A stretch of DNA of 64,000 nucleotides from Oehlia diaphana (Eukaryota; Glomeromycota; Glomeromycetes; Glomerales; Glomeraceae): assembly GCA_003833135.1 (NCBI GenBank), contig QZLH01000031.1, positions 19,091-83,090 of the forward strand. Reading direction: 5' to 3'. Positions 32,570-43,319 of the stretch are shown piece after piece; the first letter of the stretch is position 1, and each line of letters opens with the position of its first letter. A program made the translations under genes and the position numbers. The notes beneath the pieces were generated by a model. The model saw only the letters and a program-made list of their open reading frames with translations, was not told the origin of the DNA and did no database searches.

Positions 32570-34735
32570 ATTTACTTGCATTTTCTTGTTAAAGTAAAAA
32601 TAAATTTACAGTTTTTAAGCTTCATAATGCTTCATTGATATGAATGATTTCCACTTTAGAACTATTATTTACTTCATCTGGATGATTAGTAGACCCACTT
32701 TAAACATATCTTCAAATTCTGAAATATTAAGAAATTTATATATTATATCTTCTTCAGAAATAGTTAGAAATTCTTTTACTTGTATCATATCAGAGTTTCA
32801 ATTATTCTATTAAGTTCACTATCAATATTTGAATCATCATTTTTATCATTATCTTTAGATATAACATCTGAAAGGATTTTAATATGATTCAAACAATTTT
32901 AATAATATCAGTTATAACTTTATTTCAACCTTAAATAAGGTTTAGACAAGATAGCATTTTATCAAAAAGTGAAAAAACTGGCGAAACTCTAAAGAAAAGC
33001 AAAACTGAAAAAACTTATTATAAATACTAAAACTGCTGAAATTCTGCCAAAATTATATAAATCTATAGCAAAATTTTGATAAAATTAATCATAGGATTTT
33101 AAAGAGGTTTAAGCAGATAACCTTAACCTTGAATAATATATAATATATTGAATTGCTTGCAAAATATTTATTTTTAAATCCTGTATAAACTGGCCTACTT
33201 CAACTTGTTCTAATATCTATCTAAAATAAAATATATATATTAAATTAAGAATTCTGTAAAACTAATATAAAGGTTATAATAGACTTTTGGTTAAAAATAC
33301 CACATTTTGCCAAAACTTAAAAAATTATTTTTTATAAATATCTTATTATCTAGTAGTTTAATTTTGATAAACTTTTTTTATTTTGTAAGCCTCATTTAGC
33401 TCTTACAATTTAAAAAAAAATTTATTGAAATTGGATTACTGGATATTGAAATATTTACAAAAAACAATTTTTTAAACCTTAAAAAATGGGTCAATTTGCC
33501 AAAAATATGACTTATGATAGTATATAAGAGAATTCTGGGGTCTTATTAAATTTGAATTATAGCAAAATAATAAAAGATTTGAAAAAAATTAACTTATTAG
33601 ATGTGGTAATACCAATAATGCTTTTAAAAGATGTAATTATTTTAAAATTCATTGGTTAAAATTTTAAAGTTGTATTTGATGGCAAAAAATAAATTTCAAC
33701 ATTTTTAAAAATTAAATTATTTATTTTATAGCTTATATAATAATTATCAAGAAGTAATAAAACACATTGCTTATCATATTTTATGCTAACTTAATAATCA
33801 AATTTTTGAAGTCATTCTTAAAAAATGGTTGTTAACATTCAAGCTTTAGAATTATTCCAGTAGGATATTGAAAAATTGCCAATATTAATATTTTTAAAGC
33901 ATTGAGGATTTGCTTATTTGCCAATTATTAAAAGAGACAGCTTATGTAATTCATCAGCATTTGTACATAAAGCAATTGATAGCTATTCCTTACTTTTTTT
34001 ACACCAAAAAGCTGCTTTGTAACTAATGTTTGGTTTAGTTCTAACTTAAAGAATATGTATTATTAATTATTAATAATATAAAGAGATTACAAATATAATA
34101 TATAAATATTAAATATTTATTGATAAAAAAGTCTTGTTTCATCTATATTGTAAATATAATCAGAAGGATATTTTGCATATATACTTTGTAATATAAAAGG
34201 TAAAACTTCAGCAATAGTATTTTTATTAGCAAAATTTGCCTTTTCATGAAGCTTTACTTGACAAATACTATTATGTTTCCTAAATTTTTAAAGTCATCTG
34301 TTAAAAAACTATAAATAAATAATAAAATAATGATTAAACAAACATTATAATAAATTATTAAATAATTATTAAAAAAAAATTTTTATCTTGTAATGTTTTT
34401 TGAGAAATTTCCAGTTCATTAGCTAGTAATAATTTAGCTTTTTTAATTAATATGTCATTACTTAAAATTGTTTTATGCTGATAATATAAAATAAATTTGT
34501 TCAAATTTTAAGATAACAATAGGTTTATGACATTTTGCTTCTAGATTTGTAACTTCTGTAATAAGTTGTTTCTCTTTACTTTGCAAGGTTTTTGTAATTG
34601 TAGATTCATTAACTCTTACCTTTCACTTTTATTCAATCCAGTTCATATACTGAGTTCTAGTTTTCTTGTTATCATAAGCATAAAGATAAAGCTTATATTT
34701 CTGAATATCTGATAAAAAAATGTTTATTTTAGGAT
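32570..34735 (-). pseudogene. Tigger/pogo-type (CENP-B-like) transposase relic
   Basis: Read on the minus strand, the pieces appear in the order of a Tc5/CENP-B-like transposase. The N-terminal DNA-binding part is near 34720-34550 (QKYKLYLYAYDNKKTRTQYM, VRVNESTITKTLQSKEKQLI). The first DDE block is IYNIDETRLFYQ (about 34140). Then come LSIALCTNADELHKLSLLII, CFKNINIGNFSISYWNNSKA and the second Asp block CVLLLLDN (about 33760), then YFLPSNTTLKF (about 33690). A C-terminal piece follows near 32600-32880 (SDVISKDNDKNDD, VEIIHINEA). Dozens of stops and indels interrupt it, and the dispersed repeat at 32935-33110 lies within it. An old, dead element. Confidence 0.75.
32935..33110. repeat. Dispersed repeat, copy B (see 16217-16440)
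   Basis: The same ordered words as copy A occur here (tagacaagatagcatttt, aaaactgctgaaattctgcc). This copy lies within the span of the Tigger relic. Confidence 0.55.
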
Positions 34736-34942
34736 AATGAGAATGCAAAATGTTAATCAAACTGCATATACTGCACATATTATACATTATTATATAAGTT
34801 CAGATTTTGGAAGGTTCGGAAGATTATATACATACATTTATGAAAAATAGGACAATATAATTGTACTAAAAAATCATTGCACATGTAAAGTACAAAGGGT
34901 GTGCAATTAATATTAAACCCCAAAGTTGGGACTGAACTAAAA

Positions 34943-35058
34943 GGTGCAATTATAAAGGGTGCAATTATAAAGAGTGCAATTATAAAGGGTGCAATTATAA
35001 AGGGTGCAATTATAAAAGGTATGCAATTATGGAGAATGCAATTATGGAGAGTTGACTG
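34943..35058. repeat. Tandem repeat ending in gttgactg, probable terminal repeat of the Tigger element
   Basis: About seven units of 15-17 bp, ggtgcaattataaag with late variants atgcaattatggag, run up to agttgactg at 35050-35058. Read from that end the sequence starts cagtcaactctccataattg, as expected for a pogo/Tigger end (CAGT). It lies upstream of the relic transposase. The partner end beyond 32570 was not found. Frames crossing it on both strands are repeat artefacts. Confidence 0.65.
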
Positions 35059-35559
35059 TGTATATATCAATAAATGCTATTTTGGTAAGCATTGTAAGAG
35101 AAAAAAAAGAAAAAAATTTGAAATATTTTAAAGATCAATTTTTTATATGTGAAAATTAATTTGTTACACAAGTAGTCCTACAGATTTACAGCTGTATTGG
35201 GCAGTGTATCACTTATTATATTACATTCACTTTAAAGAGGATCAGAAACATGTTAATTTATGTTGCACAAGCAAATATGTATTGTGGCTGGACAATATAT
35301 TATTTTATTTATTCATTTTGCAAAAAAAAATGTTAAATGTTATTCCAATAAATTGTGTTATATCAAGAAAGTAATTGTCTATTTTTAAAACATTTCTCAG
35401 AATTAGTCAGTTAAACAATTGTGATTTTTGTCCCATCTCTTAATTTTAATGCTGGCTGATTAAGATAGTTTATGAATGATAGTAAATTATTTTGTTTTGT
35501 ATATCAAGATAAGATAAATAATCCCTTTGGGAGCTGATAGTGATAAGAAGTTGGTGAAA
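35059..35559. other. Spacer, nothing recognised
   Basis: Ordinary AT-rich sequence without a coding or repeat signal that I can support. Confidence 0.4.
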
Positions 35560-36182
35560 TCATTTCTTGCTTGGCAGGTAAAATACAAGCTGGCTCAAAA
35601 TTTGGAGCACTTGGCATAGTATAGTTGTTTTAGCTAAAAGGTAAGCTTTATAGCCAGTTAAATGACCATCATAATCATATGATACTAATGCCAATTTATC
35701 CTTTTCTGAATGTGGAGTAGATTAGGATGAAAGCCGGCCTCTTCTTGTAATATATACTGTTTATACTGCCAGATCTGAAATTTCCTCCTATCAATAGCTT
35801 GGAGAATTTCTTTTCTTTTTACATGTTCGATTGGGTTAGTTTTGCTAACAATACATCTCTTCAAGTGGCCATCTTGATAGAAAAATTCGCCTATAAGCCT
35901 TTCAGGGATGAATACTAGGGAGTCACACACACTACAAAATATATAATTTGTTAGATTTCCGCTAGGATGGAATCCCTTTACCATCTTCATAAAACTTTGC
36001 ATACATGCGAATATATCCATTCTTAGAAAAGTATTTTTCTAAATGGACCACAAATATGAGAGCACCACATTTCTGGTGTTTCATTATCATGTTTATATTG
36101 TAAAAGGTGTATCGCTTTTATTATCTCATTATATCTATCATCACGACAAAGCTAATAGTAGGCATTACTATCTAAATCCATC
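35560..36182 (-). pseudogene. Frameshifted gene of unknown family
   Basis: Starting near 36182 the minus frame reads MDLDSNAYY, a TAG, LCRDDRYNEIIKAIHLLQYK, HDNETPEMWCSHICGPFRK and then shifts. A 111-codon frame (35685-36020) continues with SGNLTNYIFCSVCDSLVFIP, ERLIGEFFYQDGHLKRCIVS and RRKFQIWQYKQYILQEEAGF. After another shift come LALVSYDYDGHLTGYKAYLL and a Pro-rich piece, PACILPAKQEMISP, near 35560. Two Cys pairs (CSHIC, CSVC) may suggest metal binding. I do not recognise the family. At least one stop and two frame changes argue for a pseudogene. Confidence 0.55.
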
Positions 36183-37154
36183 TTTATAGCGATAAAATAG
36201 TATTTTTAGTGATTTATATCGTTTATAGTGATCTATAGTGATTTACAGTATATCAAGTATATTATAATATAAAATATCAGATTCATTTTTATTCGATTTG
36301 TTCGGGGTGAAAAATTTTTTCCTGATGGTATGATTCGGCTAAATTAGATCTGATTCCCATTGACGGCTAAATTATGCACAGCGCCGTCGGCTAAAATTTG
36401 TATCACATATGATCTCCCTAGTTCCCTCGATAGTTCTAGGAGAGTTCCAGGAGCTGGAAGTTTCCATAAATCATGAGATGATCGTGAGGGCAGTTTAATT
36501 CCTCATATTTATTCGAAAAAAAGATAATCTACTATCAGATCAAGTGAGGTGGTATACTATTAAGGTAGGTCATCCCCGCAGTATCAACAAAATTGTCCAC
36601 TAATTATGCGGTGTCAGACATGCATGTCTTCTAATATGCGGTGTTATCGATCAAAAATCTGGACATGCGTGTCACTAATCAAGTATCAATCAAAAAATAT
36701 TATAACACATGGAAAAAATGAATGGCCGAACTGGCTATAAATATATTTTTTTAGATATTGCTGGACATGCATGTCCTGGCGCAGTAATCTATGGCGTAGT
36801 ACACTATCCCCGAGCAATTACATATTTAATGTCATCCTTATTTATAGTTGATAGTGAAAAGTTTTTAATCCTTCCTATCATAGCCCTACCCACATTGAAG
36901 CTGTCTTTCAAGCCAGAGAAGCGTTACCAATGGTAACGGTTTTTGCCAAGAAAAATTCACATAAGTTAACTGACACAAAATGTATTCCTGATTTATTGAT
37001 ATAAAAAATCAATTACAGGATTCGGTAATACATGAACTTGTTTTACTACCTATATACTCTAATCCGTCCCCAACATCGGTATTCTGGATAAAATGGTTGT
37101 CAGTTATGCATAGAACATGTAGAGTCAGAAGTAAATTAACAATGTTAAAACTCA
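36183..37154. other. Spacer with short direct repeats
   Basis: 36185-36260 repeats tagtgattta-like words. 36345-36400 has two copies of gacggctaaatt-type sequence. 36560-36680 has gcggtgt and gacatgc(g/a)tgtc repeats. The 75-codon plus frame at 36709-36936 begins within this repeat-like region and is not convincing as a gene. Confidence 0.4.
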
Positions 37155-37300
37155 CCGAAAAGTCTATGTTCTCCGCCTAATAAGGTCCTCGAAATTTCTG
37201 ATATTAACTTTGCGAGCTCTGAGTCGCTTCCTTGCAAATGCACAACCACAACCGAAAATATATTTCATTCATACCTTAATTTCTTGCAAGCTGCGATAGG
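37155..37300 (-). pseudogene. Diverged second copy of the Cys-motif gene tail found at 40030
   Basis: The minus strand contains an IKVG, then FRLWLCICKEATQ-type sequence similar to the IKVGTPVVSMHFNEATQ tail at 40030-40080. Both include gaagcgactcag. The fragment is short and broken. Confidence 0.35.
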
Positions 37301-37702
37301 TCGGTTGGTTCATGCTCGGAGAAAATAGTACGACGGCTTGGAGAAAAAAAGCCCCCACTGATTAGTCAAATACGGTCAATCGTACGACCACTTGTACGTA
37401 CGACATGAAAATCACGTAACTTTTTTTAATAAATACCCCGAATGTCTTGAGTCATTTGATTAATTTAAATAATTTACAATCTGAGTATTAAGCTGTCACT
37501 ACAAGAGATGTATTCAGAATGATACACCTGACCTAGTAATTTAATTAGTGATGTATCATGTATATCATGTATCAATAAGCCGATTTTGATCAAATTAAAG
37601 GATCAACTTTTTTGATTTCAAAACAAGGAACAAATTCTCTTCTTTTTATCTTTTTTTATCTCCCAAGAAACTCTCTCAAACTTCTTTTATATTCGTTCTA
37701 AT

Positions 37703-39260
37703 GTCTTCCTTCATTAATAATCAAATACGATGCAAAGAATATATACTTATATTACGTTTATTTTTATGTTTTTGACGTTGCATCTTTTTTCTATTTTTAT
37801 TCCTCGAAATCATTTACAAACTCTTCACCCATCCGCATCTCCTAAGCGTCTTTTTTGTCTATTTTTCTTTCCGGTGTGGTGGGCCTTTTGGTATCTATTC
37901 TTCTCCTTTTTGTATCAGGAGATGTCATATACGCTTGTTGTCGTAGCAAGTATAATGAGAATCTTTTAAACAAAACCGTGGAAAAGGCACTCGACCTAAA
38001 ATTGATATCTCAGATGATGAGTTCGTTTCTCGACCTCAAGTTGTAGAACGGTTTAAAATAATTCTTCAACCACATAAAATCATTCGTATTATCATTTGAT
38101 CTGTGGTGAACACGGGACAGGGAAAACTACATTAGCCAGGATCGCTTCAAGTGAGGTTGGGTGTGGCGTTATATATGTTGATATCCCCGCGGATTAGATG
38201 AGACTTTTGGAAAAGCAATTGATTTCGCATTTGAGAAAGTTTCTGTTACTGGACAATGGTTGCGTAAAATCAAATCGGATGGTAAGTTTCCATTATTACT
38301 TTATTGTTAATAATAACCATTTTGATTCCTATTTTCTTTTAAAGTAGATACACCTAAGCTTTCTGAATGTGCAAAAGCTTTGAAAACCTTCAGACACGCT
38401 AGCGAAGGTTACAAAGCCAAGCATGATAAGCCAATGGTTATTGTTTACGACAATGTTAGTCACTTGGTTCATAAAGATCCAGAAATCCTTGACATTCTCC
38501 AGGATGACGCGAAGCACAGGGCTGATGATCAAAAATATATCGCTGTATTTGTCTGCAGCGAAGGAGTGTACCTCAGAGAATGGAATGTAAGTACTAACAT
38601 GATTTTTTTGTGTTCTTGAAAAAATAGTATTATTTACAAATCATAATTCTTATTTTAGCTCGCAGTGCCTGGTCACGTGCAAAAACGCCTGTAATGGAAA
38701 TTGGCGACTTTAGCAAGGAAGTATCGATGGAATATTTGATTAAGAAGCGCAATATAAAGGAAGTAGATGCGAAAAAATTATTTGATTTAGTTGGGGTCGT
38801 ATCATAGAGCTAAAGACTGTGGCGGATGACTTCTTGGCTGGACAAGAATTCAAAGGTAGTATCATCATTTTACAATTCAAATTTACACAATTTTGTTCTG
38901 GATCAATTGCTTAATAATTTCTTCTGCAGTCGTTAAACAACAAGTCTTAAACAAAGTTGAAAAAAAATTTCGACCTTCAGAACTCCTTCCTAATGATTTA
39001 TATTACGAAGTGGGAAAAAGTATTATCGGTGATTTGTTGAATTCTAAAAAAAATCTAATGAGCTTAGCTTTTTAGATTTTAAAAAATATTTTGATAAGAC
39101 TGAGAAATTAAATGAAGTGTTAGGAAGCAATATATTTTCATATCATCCCGAAAAAAACATTGAGACTTTCCAATCTCAATCAGTAAAATTTTATATTCAT
39201 GAAAATGCGGACATATTCTCCGTATCTGGTTCACATATTAAAATTATAGAAGTTAACTAG
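37703..39260 (+). pseudogene. P-loop (AAA-type) ATPase pseudogene
   Basis: A hydrophobic N-terminal piece (VVGLLVSILLLFVSGDVIY, 37870-37930) precedes SDDEFVSRPQVVERFK. After a frame change comes the Walker A block ICGEHGTGKTTLARIASSEV and then VIYVDIPAD followed by TAG. Next is an exon with Walker B-like PMVIVYDNVSHLV and EILDILQDDA, IAVFVCSEG (38346-38588). Then come an exon with RSAWSRAKTPVMEIGDFSKE (frame broken at ttggggtcg, about 38792) and a final exon from 38930 (VVKQQVLNKVEKKFRPSELL), which shifts frame again before FKKYFDKTEKLNEVLGSNIF and stops at 39258-39260. At least four disruptions are visible, while splice sites remain plausible. From memory this is a multicopy membrane-anchored ATPase family in Rhizophagus. 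The role is unknown. Confidence 0.75.
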
Positions 39261-39359
39261 AAATTTTCAAAATGACATATGTACAAATAATGTAATAATG
39301 CATAATGCAATAAAAATAAAATTCAAATTGAGTAATATTTTATTAATAATTTTTAGAAG

Positions 39360-39890
39360 CAAATGAAATATATGATGCTATCAAAGAGGGAGGGAGTACG
39401 CGGATTAATGCGAGTCAGGAGAAGAGTAATATGCCCGTTTTATTTTGGGACTTCTATAGAGGCGGGAAAATCGATTAACATTGTGATGACATGTTTCAAG
39501 AAGCTAGCCGAGCAACAAACTAACTTACTTTATTATTTACTTTGCGGAATATGCGAGTTCGTTTTGATTGTTAATTTAGATGATGTTAATAATAAATTTT
39601 ATTTTTCGTTTGATTTTTGCTTTAGTTGCGCAATGCAGATAAAAGAGTTCACTAACCGGGACGTCACCTTTTTAAATGATTCGCAGGATCGATTTTGGAA
39701 TACGTTTTTGAGGCAAATTACGTTAATATGATTACATCACGAAAACCTGATCAACGGCCTCTCCTTAATTTAATAATAGTATATAAAGATCGTCAGGGAG
39801 AGTTTTTATTAATAACTAAATTTCATTGAGTACATGCAGGAAAGTTCGAGAACAAATGCTATACTACGGTTATAAATAAGTTATAACTAA
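39360..39890 (+). pseudogene. Relic of an unknown gene family
   Basis: Exon-like piece one (39360-39540) reads EIYDAIKEGGSTRINASQEK, SNMPVLFWDFYRGGKID, a stop and DDMFQEASRATN. After an apparent intron ending near 39625, piece two reads LRNADKRVH, stop, PGRHLFK, stop, then the open stretch SILEYVFEANYVNMITSRKP, DQRPLLNLIIVYKDRQGEFL up to about 39890. Stops probably replace Gln (CAG to TAG, CAA to TAA). The complete frame at 39363-39731 is in another register and is a shadow. Confidence 0.5.
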
Positions 39891-40029
39891 TAACTGTAGA
39901 TACTGCGATCTATACAAAATAAATTACAAGAATCAAGAGCTAATCTGTGATATATGACAACTAATACAATATCCTATGTTTCATTATGATCCTCAGAACG
40001 GAAAATACCATTAGCTTGTAATCCTGAGT

Positions 40030-40602
40030 CGCTTCATTGAAATGCATAGACACAACCGGAGTTCCCACCTTAATTGCACAATGTTTCGTATGAATTTTTT
40101 TTTCACCAACACTTTTTTCATATTGCGGTACGATGCAAGAATATCATACTGCGCATTTCAGGTGATCAGTCTCACATGACGGAGTTTCTATGCTACAAGC
40201 AAGACAATATTCTGTTCCATTTTTATACCATTCGCCATGTAATCCGTAATTCCCATGTTTTCCATCACAGATAGGGCATGGTGAGCTCCACGGCTGAGGT
40301 GATGCAATTATAATTATCAATCCCTCTAAAACTATTTCGGAATTTCAGGTATGTGAAATGCTTTCAGACTTGATAATTAATTCTGGATCGGGTTTGATGA
40401 TAGGCTTGAAATCGGAGGCTTGAGGTTTTGCTGACATATTTATCACAACTTTTGGTAATTGCCATGGCTCATTTCCAGTTTCTTTCTTATATGTTTTATA
40501 TAATTTGGAGCGAATTTTATCTGTCAAAACGCTTAGTAACCTACTTAATTTGTTATGCCCATCTAGATATTCGAAGGTTAGTATTTTATCAGTCTTGGAC
40601 AT
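40030..40602 (-). pseudogene. Cys-rich-motif protein with two in-frame TGA stops
   Basis: Start MSKTDKILTFEYLDGHNKLS lies at 40602. The frame runs through KPQASDFKPIIKPDPELII to a TGA at 40345-40347. The same frame then continues without a shift: PWSSPCPICDGKHGNYGL, HGEWYKNGTEYCLACSIETP, SCETDHLKCAV, a second TGA, and KHCAIKVGTPVVSMHFNEAT. Six cysteines in CPxC, CLAC and C-x6-C spacing suggest a zinc-ribbon-like module. Both stops are TGA, and at least the second sits where a Trp is likely. Decay is the simplest reading. Confidence 0.55.
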
Positions 40603-40639
40603 ATATTAATTTTATATGATTGCGAGTCAATTTAAATCC

Positions 40640-41290
40640 CTTTTTTCTCATATAGATCTATTCGTTCAAAAAAAAGATTAAAATTCCCAGATGGATTATC
40701 ACCCCAAAGAGTTACCCAGACTATTGTAAAGCAACTATGCAACTATCTCAATTTCGCGCTGTTTACATTCAAATGATAGTCCAGAAAAAGAGGTTTGAAA
40801 TTGCCTCTAGTCGTTACCTCATGAACCAGGGAAGTTTTCCCAGAACTAGGAGGATCTAGAACGACATGAAGCTCCGGATCACCACTACATGCTTTTTCAA
40901 ACTTAGTAAGTTCTCGTTTACGACATATTAGCCCTCATAATATTCTAAGTATTATTATAGGTTCATAATTAGGAGATGCTGAAAAATATCTCTTAATAAG
41001 ACAGGTTCTATCAATCAATATTGTATTTACATTAGCAAATCTTCTATAAAAGAATACTATGAAATTGGAAAGATTGAAAAAGGTCTTTTCACCAGTAACT
41101 TGTGTTATATAACGAGCGACACAACCAGTTCTAAGTGTATTTGAGATACAACTACCGCTGGTAGGCAAGCGTTTAGTTAAACCGAAAACGAGCATGGAAT
41201 TTTGCGGAAAATTAGTTCCAAGACGATTGACAGAAACATCGCGATTAAGTAAATTTTCCGGTTGTGGCTACTTCAGATTTGTCATATCTC
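40640..41290 (-). pseudogene. Organellar-type P-loop ATPase relic
   Basis: From about 41195 the minus frame encodes a basic, Ser/Arg-rich N-terminus (MLVFGLTKRLPTSGSC, RTGCVARYI, IKRYFSASPNYEP) that looks like a mitochondrial targeting peptide. After a stop near 40940 the sequence continues RKRELTKFEKACSGDPELHV and VLDPPSSGKTSLVHEV, a Walker A motif (GxxxxGKT/S with the first Gly changed to Asp). It then runs FKPLFLDYHLNV before decaying into stops near 40740. A different ATPase family from the one at 37.7-39.3 kb. Probably dead. Confidence 0.6.
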
Positions 41291-41610
41291 GTATAGTATG
41301 ACTGACAATGAAATATCTTTTTGTAAAGCAAATATACATAGGCAAGAATTAATGATTTGTTTAGTTGCTCCCTAGGGGGCTTAAAACTTTTCAAACAACA
41401 CTGGCACAATAAACTTCGAATATTTAAATCTAATTTTATTTGTAATATAATAATAATGCTAATATTCGATCATCCTAATCATCCTAATCATAATCATAAT
41501 CATCATCATTATTTTCATCTCCACTAATAAAAGGAAAATAATGCAAAAATCTAATAAATATAAAAAAATAATTTAGCTGCCTTTTGATCAATGTATGTTA
41601 AAACAATTCA
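41291..41610. other. 3' flank of the scramblase gene
   Basis: Contains a catcatcctaatcat-type microsatellite near 41470-41515, which would be coding if the alternative last scramblase exon is used. Nothing else is seen. Confidence 0.5.
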
Positions 41611-42899
41611 TTATACGAACCCCCCATGCCCAGAATGTCTTGAAAAATAATCAAAGTCTATAGAAACAGCAGCTGCTAATATAACAGCACGTTCATCCAA
41701 TGACAAATGTTTAGAACTGCTTTGTGCAGAATCCATTCTTATTACATATTGTCCTGTATCGGTAAAAATCTTGAATGATTCATTAATATAATGTAAAATA
41801 ATGATAATAAATTTGCAATTTAGACGGGAAAAAAATCAATTACCTCTCTAGCAAAACCTGAAAAATTACGATTAACACTTCCGAGAACATCACCGCGTTC
41901 ATCTTCAATGTTGAAGTCCCATGATAAGAAACCAGCATCAATCCTTGCGAACTGTTTTTGACTTGAGAATCAAATAATAAATTATTATTAATGACCACTT
42001 TTCCTTCTCAGGAAACCTCCTTAACAATACTAACTTCTCTATTGTTAAAAGTGACTTAAATATGCTATATTTACTTGATAAACAAATTATATCGTCTTCG
42101 CCATAGATGCCATTGTTGATGGACTTCTCCGATTAAGTATTCATCGTTAGTACTGATAAATATACGAGAATTGATCCACGCAAATGGTCTTCTAATCTTC
42201 AAAATCAATTGACCATCCAAGTCCATAATCATGGCATTAAACTTTCGGTGTGTTCTAAACAGTTGTCTCAAAATAGTAGAAGCAAAAGATTCCTCTTCAA
42301 CAATATACCCTACGTGATTTCCGTTGGGATCAAGGATAGCATATTTATTTGCTTGTTCAAATCCCTTCGTTTTAATATTTACATTAGAAATTAATGGTTA
42401 ATTTTAAAAACTTCAATGCTTCAAACAAATACATCAAAAATACCATAAAGACATTAAGCATTTCTAATTGTCGAGCTACTGCTAGAGCCGAGTTTTGTAA
42501 AATTGTCGCCGCTGGATGAGAATAATTTAGAACTCCAAAGGATTTTTGGATAATATCCGGTTGTATTTTATTATATTCAGAAGATGCATCCTTTTGTTCT
42601 CTTTTTCTAGACAACTTTTCAATATAATTGTTTGCATTAATTCTATTAATGCGGCTAACTCCCGGTCCTTAAAGTTCGGTAAACAAAAAGTTCTAAAATC
42701 GTGAATATAATTTGTCTTCGAGTTTATCAATGTACTTACCTTTTGAATTTTGTCGTCGTAAAGATGTAAAATATTGGTATAAACTTAAATCTTTATTACA
42801 TTTGTAAAATGCAAAAGAAAAATTATTAACGAGAAATTTATTTACGATATTGAAAGAATTTGCAAAACTTTTCGAACGATATTGTCTGCTTGTCCACAT
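41611..42899 (-). CDS. Phospholipid scramblase family protein, five exons
   Basis: Exons on the minus strand are 42740-42899, 42444-42667, 42075-42364, 41844-41961 and 41611-41769. All are GT-AG with matching phases, 316 residues. The N-terminus is basic and hydroxylated (MWTSRQYRSKSFANSF), which suggests mitochondrial targeting as for fungal Aim25-type scramblases. The scramblase core follows: ARQLEMLNVFM, ANKYAILDPNGNHVGYI, LRQLFRTHRKFNAMIMDLDG, ILKIRRPFAWINSRIFI and VHQQWHLWRRRYNLF. Then come FARIDAGFLSWDFNIEDERG and a C-terminal hydrophobic helix ending in SIDFDYFSRHSG. The last exon may instead splice at a gttcgt donor into an acidic tail (41523 to about 41484), replacing the last few residues. 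The family moves phospholipids between bilayer leaflets. Lipid transport by this protein is inferred from homology. Confidence 0.93.
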
Positions 42900-43319
42900 A
42901 ATTATGGTGGAAAATAAAATTTAGAAAGAATGAGATTATCTCCAAATACTTAACAGGAAAGGATTGGCATCGAAGGTAACCATTATGAATGCAGACATTA
43001 TGAATCTAGCGGTAATCGATATAAAGTACATTAAAAAAATATATTTTCTATTTTACTATTTCATCAAGCTTTAATCAAATGTTTATCTCACTATCTAAAA
43101 AAAATATTAATGTCATCCATACATCCATAACAGACTAACTTATAATCGTTTAATAATTAATTAAATTAGACATTTTAACCTTATCAAAGTATTTACACAA
43201 AGTTTATTACTAACTGCTAAATAAAAATAATATTAAATAATTGTACAAAAATATAATTCTATATAAACATTAATTCAATCACAATTTTTCTCTACTTATT
43301 TTATTTCATATAAAATAAT
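42900..43319. other. Spacer between F-BAR and scramblase genes
   Basis: 420 bp of AT-rich sequence serving as the 3' flank of the F-BAR gene and the 5' flank of the scramblase gene, which lies just downstream on the same strand. No distinct elements are seen. Confidence 0.6.

Noticed and set aside
34780..35131. Frames with repeated IIAPF / GAIIK units
   Set aside because: They are products of the 15-17 bp tandem array at the Tigger end.
41484..41523. Acidic last exon of the scramblase as the main annotation
   Set aside because: It needs a weak gttcgt donor; it is kept only as an alternative to the stop at 41611.
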